Part shown: positions 57,334-60,624 of the stretch, in pieces | Numbering within the stretch: position 1 is the stretch's first letter | How the letters are laid out: every line of letters begins with the position of its first letter | NCBI GenBank assembly: GCA_937925635.1 | Contig: CALALX010000074.1 | Coordinates: 1-60,624 of the forward strand | Reading direction: 5' to 3' | Origin: an uncultured Caulobacter sp. | GTDB taxonomy: Bacteria; Pseudomonadota; Alphaproteobacteria; Caulobacterales; Caulobacteraceae | Length of the DNA: 60,624 bases | Notes under the pieces: model-generated | What the model saw: the letters and a program-made list of their open reading frames with translations, nothing else | Databases searched by the model: none | Told to the model about the DNA's origin: nothing | Translations under genes and position numbers: made by a program

Positions 57334-59586
57334 ATGAGGACGATGTGGAAGGCCGCCCTTCTGGCCGGCGCCGCCTGGAGTGCGTGTGCGACCTTCGCCG
57401 TGGCGCAGGACGCCCAGGCTGGTGAAACCGAAGTCGACGCGGTCGTGGTCACCGCGCGCCGCACCGAGGAAACCCTTCAGTCGGTGCCCGGCGCTGTCTC
57501 GGCGTTCAATGGCGCCGCGCTTGAGCGCCTGCAGGCCACCGACGTCACCGCCCTGCAGGGCGCGGTGCCGAACGTGAACCTGGCCCAGGGCCGCGGCTCG
57601 TCGAACGCGACCAACATCTTCATCCGCGGCATCGGCCAGCCCGACGCGCTGCAGACCTTCGATCCGGCGGTCGGCGTCTATGTCGACGATGTCTACTACA
57701 GCCGTATCCGCGGCACCCAGTTCGACCTGTTCGACCTTGAGCGCGTGGAAGTGCTGCGCGGCCCGCAGGGCACGCTGTACGGCAAGAACACCATCGGCGG
57801 CGCGCTGAAGGTCGTCACCCGCAAGCCGGGCGACACGTTCCGCGCCGGTCTTACCGCCGCCTACGGCAGCTACAACCAGATGGAGCTCAAGGGCTCGGTC
57901 TCCGGCCCCGTCAGCGACACCCTGTCGCTCGGCGTTTCCGGCCTGATCGCCAAGCGCGACGGCTATGTCGAGGATCCGGTCAGCAACGAAGAGTACAACG
58001 ACAAGAACACCTGGGCCGTGCGCGCCCAGGCGGCCTGGAAGCCGTCGGACACGGTCACGGTCGACCTGTCGGCCGACTACAGCCGTGACGACGCGGCCAT
58101 GACGGTGGGCCAGGCGACCAACACCCTGACGACCATTCTGGGCGTGCCGCTCTATGTGGTCTCCAACCCGCCGCCGGCCTACGACTTCAAGACCCGCACG
58201 ACGACGACGCTTCCGAACTCGACCGAGTTGACCCACTACGGCCTCTCGGCCGCCGTGACCTGGGAGCTCAGCGACAGCCTGACGCTGAAGTCGATCACCG
58301 CCTACCGGAACCTTGAGACCGACGACTACGTCGACATCGACGCGACGCAGCTCGAACTCGGCGACGTGTTTGTCGGCGTCGACCAGGACCAGACCAGCCA
58401 GGAGTTCCAGCTGACCTACCAGGAAGGCCCCTGGACCGTGGTCGGCGGCGTCTACTGGATGCAGGAGAACATCGCCTCCCACCAGGAGGCCTACGCCGAC
58501 GACTTCCTGGGCGCGGCCTTCGGCAACGCCACCTTCCTGCGCACCGTCGACGACGACCTGGAGACCACCAGCAAGGCGGCCTACGTCAACGCCAGCTATG
58601 ACCTGACCGAGACGCTGCAGATCACCGGCGGCGTGCGCTACACGGAAGAAGAGAAGACCTACTCGCGCAGCACCTCGACCTTCTCGTCGAACGTCCTGTT
58701 CACCGCCGACCCGGCCTTCGCGTTCAAAAACCTGACGGAGACCTGGGACGACGTCTCGCCGATGGCCGACATCCGCTGGATGCCGTCGGACAACGTCACC
58801 TTCTACGTCCGCGGTTCGAAGGGCTTCAAATCGGGCGGCTTCAACGGGCGCGCCAACAACCCGGGCGAACAGGCGCCGTATGAGCCGGAAAGCGTCACCA
58901 GCTACGAAGGCGGCGTGAAGACGAGCTGGGTCGGCGGCCGCTACCTGCTGAACCTGACCGCCTTCACCAATGACTATCAGGACTTCCAGGCGCGGGTGTC
59001 GGGCACGGTGACCGACCCGGGCACCGGGCTGCCGAGCCCGGAACTGACGGTGATCAACGCCGGCAGCATGAAGACCTCGGGCGCCGAACTCGAAGCCGTC
59101 GCGCGTCCCGTGCCCGGCCTGCTGCTCGACGCCCAGATCGGCCTCCTGAACGCCGAGTACGAGGACTTCGACGACGTGCGCTTCGTCGCCACCGGCGGCA
59201 GCCGCGCGTTCCAGAAGCCGGCCTTCGCGCCGCGCTGGACCGCCCGGTACGGCGCCCAGTACACGCTCGACATGGGCGACAGCGGCTCCCTGACCTTCGG
59301 CGCCGCCGCCAAGTACCGCTCGGAGATGGCCCTCGCCGTCGACAACACGCCGACCAACAGCAAGGTCCGCCTGCCCGGCATGTGGGACGACGATCACTGG
59401 ATCTGGGACGCCCGCGTCGTCTGGGAAAGCGGCGACGGCCGCTTCACCGCCGGCGTCTACGGCCAGAACATCGGCGACGAGCTGTACAAGACCGACGCGC
59501 AGGAATTCTCGTCGGTTGGCGGCATCCGCACGGCCTACTACGGGGCGCCGCGCACCGTCACGCTTCGCCTGTCGGCCAAGTACTAG
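57334..59586 (+). CDS. TonB-dependent outer-membrane receptor
   Basis: 750 aa. Signal peptide to about residue 25 (ATFAVAQ/DAQAG), TonB box EVDAVVVTARR at about 33-43, plug domain (NATNIFIRGIGQPDALQTFDP; YVDDVYYSRIRGTQFDLFDL; VLRGPQGTLYGKNTIGGALK) and a 22-strand barrel ending RTVTLRLSAKY. Of the FecA-like/catecholate-or-complex-nutrient class; ligand unknown. Caulobacterales carry dozens of such receptors. Followed by a strong terminator. Confidence 0.96.
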   Translation: MRTMWKAALLAGAAWSACATFAVAQDAQAGETEVDAVVVTARRTEETLQSVPGAVSAFNGAALERLQATDVTALQGAVPNVNLAQGRGSSNATNIFIRGIGQPDALQTFDPAVGVYVDDVYYSRIRGTQFDLFDLERVEVLRGPQGTLYGKNTIGGALKVVTRKPGDTFRAGLTAAYGSYNQMELKGSVSGPVSDTLSLGVSGLIAKRDGYVEDPVSNEEYNDKNTWAVRAQAAWKPSDTVTVDLSADYSRDDAAMTVGQATNTLTTILGVPLYVVSNPPPAYDFKTRTTTTLPNSTELTHYGLSAAVTWELSDSLTLKSITAYRNLETDDYVDIDATQLELGDVFVGVDQDQTSQEFQLTYQEGPWTVVGGVYWMQENIASHQEAYADDFLGAAFGNATFLRTVDDDLETTSKAAYVNASYDLTETLQITGGVRYTEEEKTYSRSTSTFSSNVLFTADPAFAFKNLTETWDDVSPMADIRWMPSDNVTFYVRGSKGFKSGGFNGRANNPGEQAPYEPESVTSYEGGVKTSWVGGRYLLNLTAFTNDYQDFQARVSGTVTDPGTGLPSPELTVINAGSMKTSGAELEAVARPVPGLLLDAQIGLLNAEYEDFDDVRFVATGGSRAFQKPAFAPRWTARYGAQYTLDMGDSGSLTFGAAAKYRSEMALAVDNTPTNSKVRLPGMWDDDHWIWDARVVWESGDGRFTAGVYGQNIGDELYKTDAQEFSSVGGIRTAYYGAPRTVTLRLSAKY

Positions 59587-59627
59587 AACGCGGGGCCTTT
59601 CGGGCCCTTCGCACACGCAACATTGGA

Positions 59628-59658
59628 CCCCGCCGGTCGTCCGGCGGGGTTCTTTTTT
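59628..59658 (+). terminator. Rho-independent terminator after the TonB receptor gene
   Basis: CCCCGCCGG (59628-59636), loop TCGT, CCGGCGGGG (59641-59649), then TTCTTTTTT. A perfect 9-bp GC stem with a T-tract; 41 bases past the receptor stop and 105 before sucC. The best terminator in the window. Confidence 0.93.
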
Positions 59659-59763
59659 CCTATCGCTTCCATCGGGTTGCACCCGTCGCGCGACCGCGCC
59701 ATAACCCGCCCCGACCCGCGACGGCGGGCCTTCCCCTGCGGCATACGCGAGACCCCAAGAGCG

Positions 59764-60624
<861 letters not shown>

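Noticed and set aside
56950..59682. 910-codon open frame on the minus strand
   Set aside because: Antisense to the TonB-dependent receptor; the translation is low-complexity and has no domain.

Overview
The window is GC-rich, densely coded bacterial chromosome. It looks like an alphaproteobacterium of the Caulobacterales (Caulobacter/Phenylobacterium type). The signs are the gene set and order (ccmCDG, ftsY next to a septation protein A gene, gpsA-tsaD divergent from hemCD-hemY), a CtrA half-site-like TTAACCAT next to a GANTC site, a globin-coupled chemoreceptor, a large TonB-dependent receptor and many start/stop overlaps of the ATGA type. The genus assignment is inference. I see no prophage, transposase gene, integrase, rRNA or CRISPR array.

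Layout. 1-1.4 kb: end of a cytochrome c maturation operon (ccmC, ccmD, ccmG). 1.5-7.9 kb: small conserved protein, MarR regulator, septation protein A, ftsY, TRIC-type channel, a membrane protein, a GFA protein, mtaB and a small beta-barrel-like protein. 8.2-10.5 kb: CitE-like lyase, an exported protein, a Rieske protein and a YciI protein. 10.5-16.8 kb: gpsA-tsaD, divergent from a haem block (hemC, hemD, mitofilin-like protein, hemY), then tRNA-Thr. 16.9-21.5 kb: a TetR-controlled catabolic cluster (VOC protein, alpha/beta hydrolase, acyl-CoA dehydrogenase, crotonase). 22-27.3 kb: flavoprotein, TrhA, HWE kinase, a sulfotransferase-like/class IV aminotransferase-like pair, YggU, YggT, then tRNA-Ala. 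27.6-31.6 kb: pentapeptide-repeat protein, globin-coupled MCP with a small partner gene, winged-helix regulator. 31.7-38.3 kb: 28-aa membrane peptide, polA, triple TonB_C-repeat protein, MurC-like ligase and LD-carboxypeptidase. 38.3-45.5 kb: PEP-mutase-family enzyme, zinc finger, ABC ATPase, rubredoxin-TetR divergent from a P450, Asp/Asn hydroxylase-like protein, NCS2 permease, tRNA-Arg. 45.5-54.6 kb: corA and a full kdp potassium system with sensor kinase and regulator. 54.8-60.6 kb: LytTR regulator, DUF2306-like protein, TetR, TonB-dependent receptor and the start of sucC.

Most of this is housekeeping or ordinary accessory DNA. The observations I rate highest are: (1) a class IV aminotransferase-fold protein in which Asn166 stands where the PLP-binding lysine should be, translationally coupled to a sulfotransferase-like P-loop protein; (2) a kdp operon carrying three micropeptide genes (27, 28 and 30 aa), one inserted between kdpB and kdpC; (3) a rubredoxin-TetR-P450 locus; (4) an oxygen-flavoured locus with a globin chemoreceptor, an unknown small protein and a winged-helix gene behind an FNR/FixK-like box; (5) a near-perfect 24-bp palindrome between a TetR gene and its divergent hydrolase; (6) several families of intergenic palindromic repeats.

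Haem and redox genes recur: cytochrome c maturation, tetrapyrrole synthesis, P450, globin, Rieske and rubredoxin. Potassium uptake is regulated by KdpDE, and envelope functions are represented by the MurC-like ligase with LD-carboxypeptidase, septation protein A and CorA.
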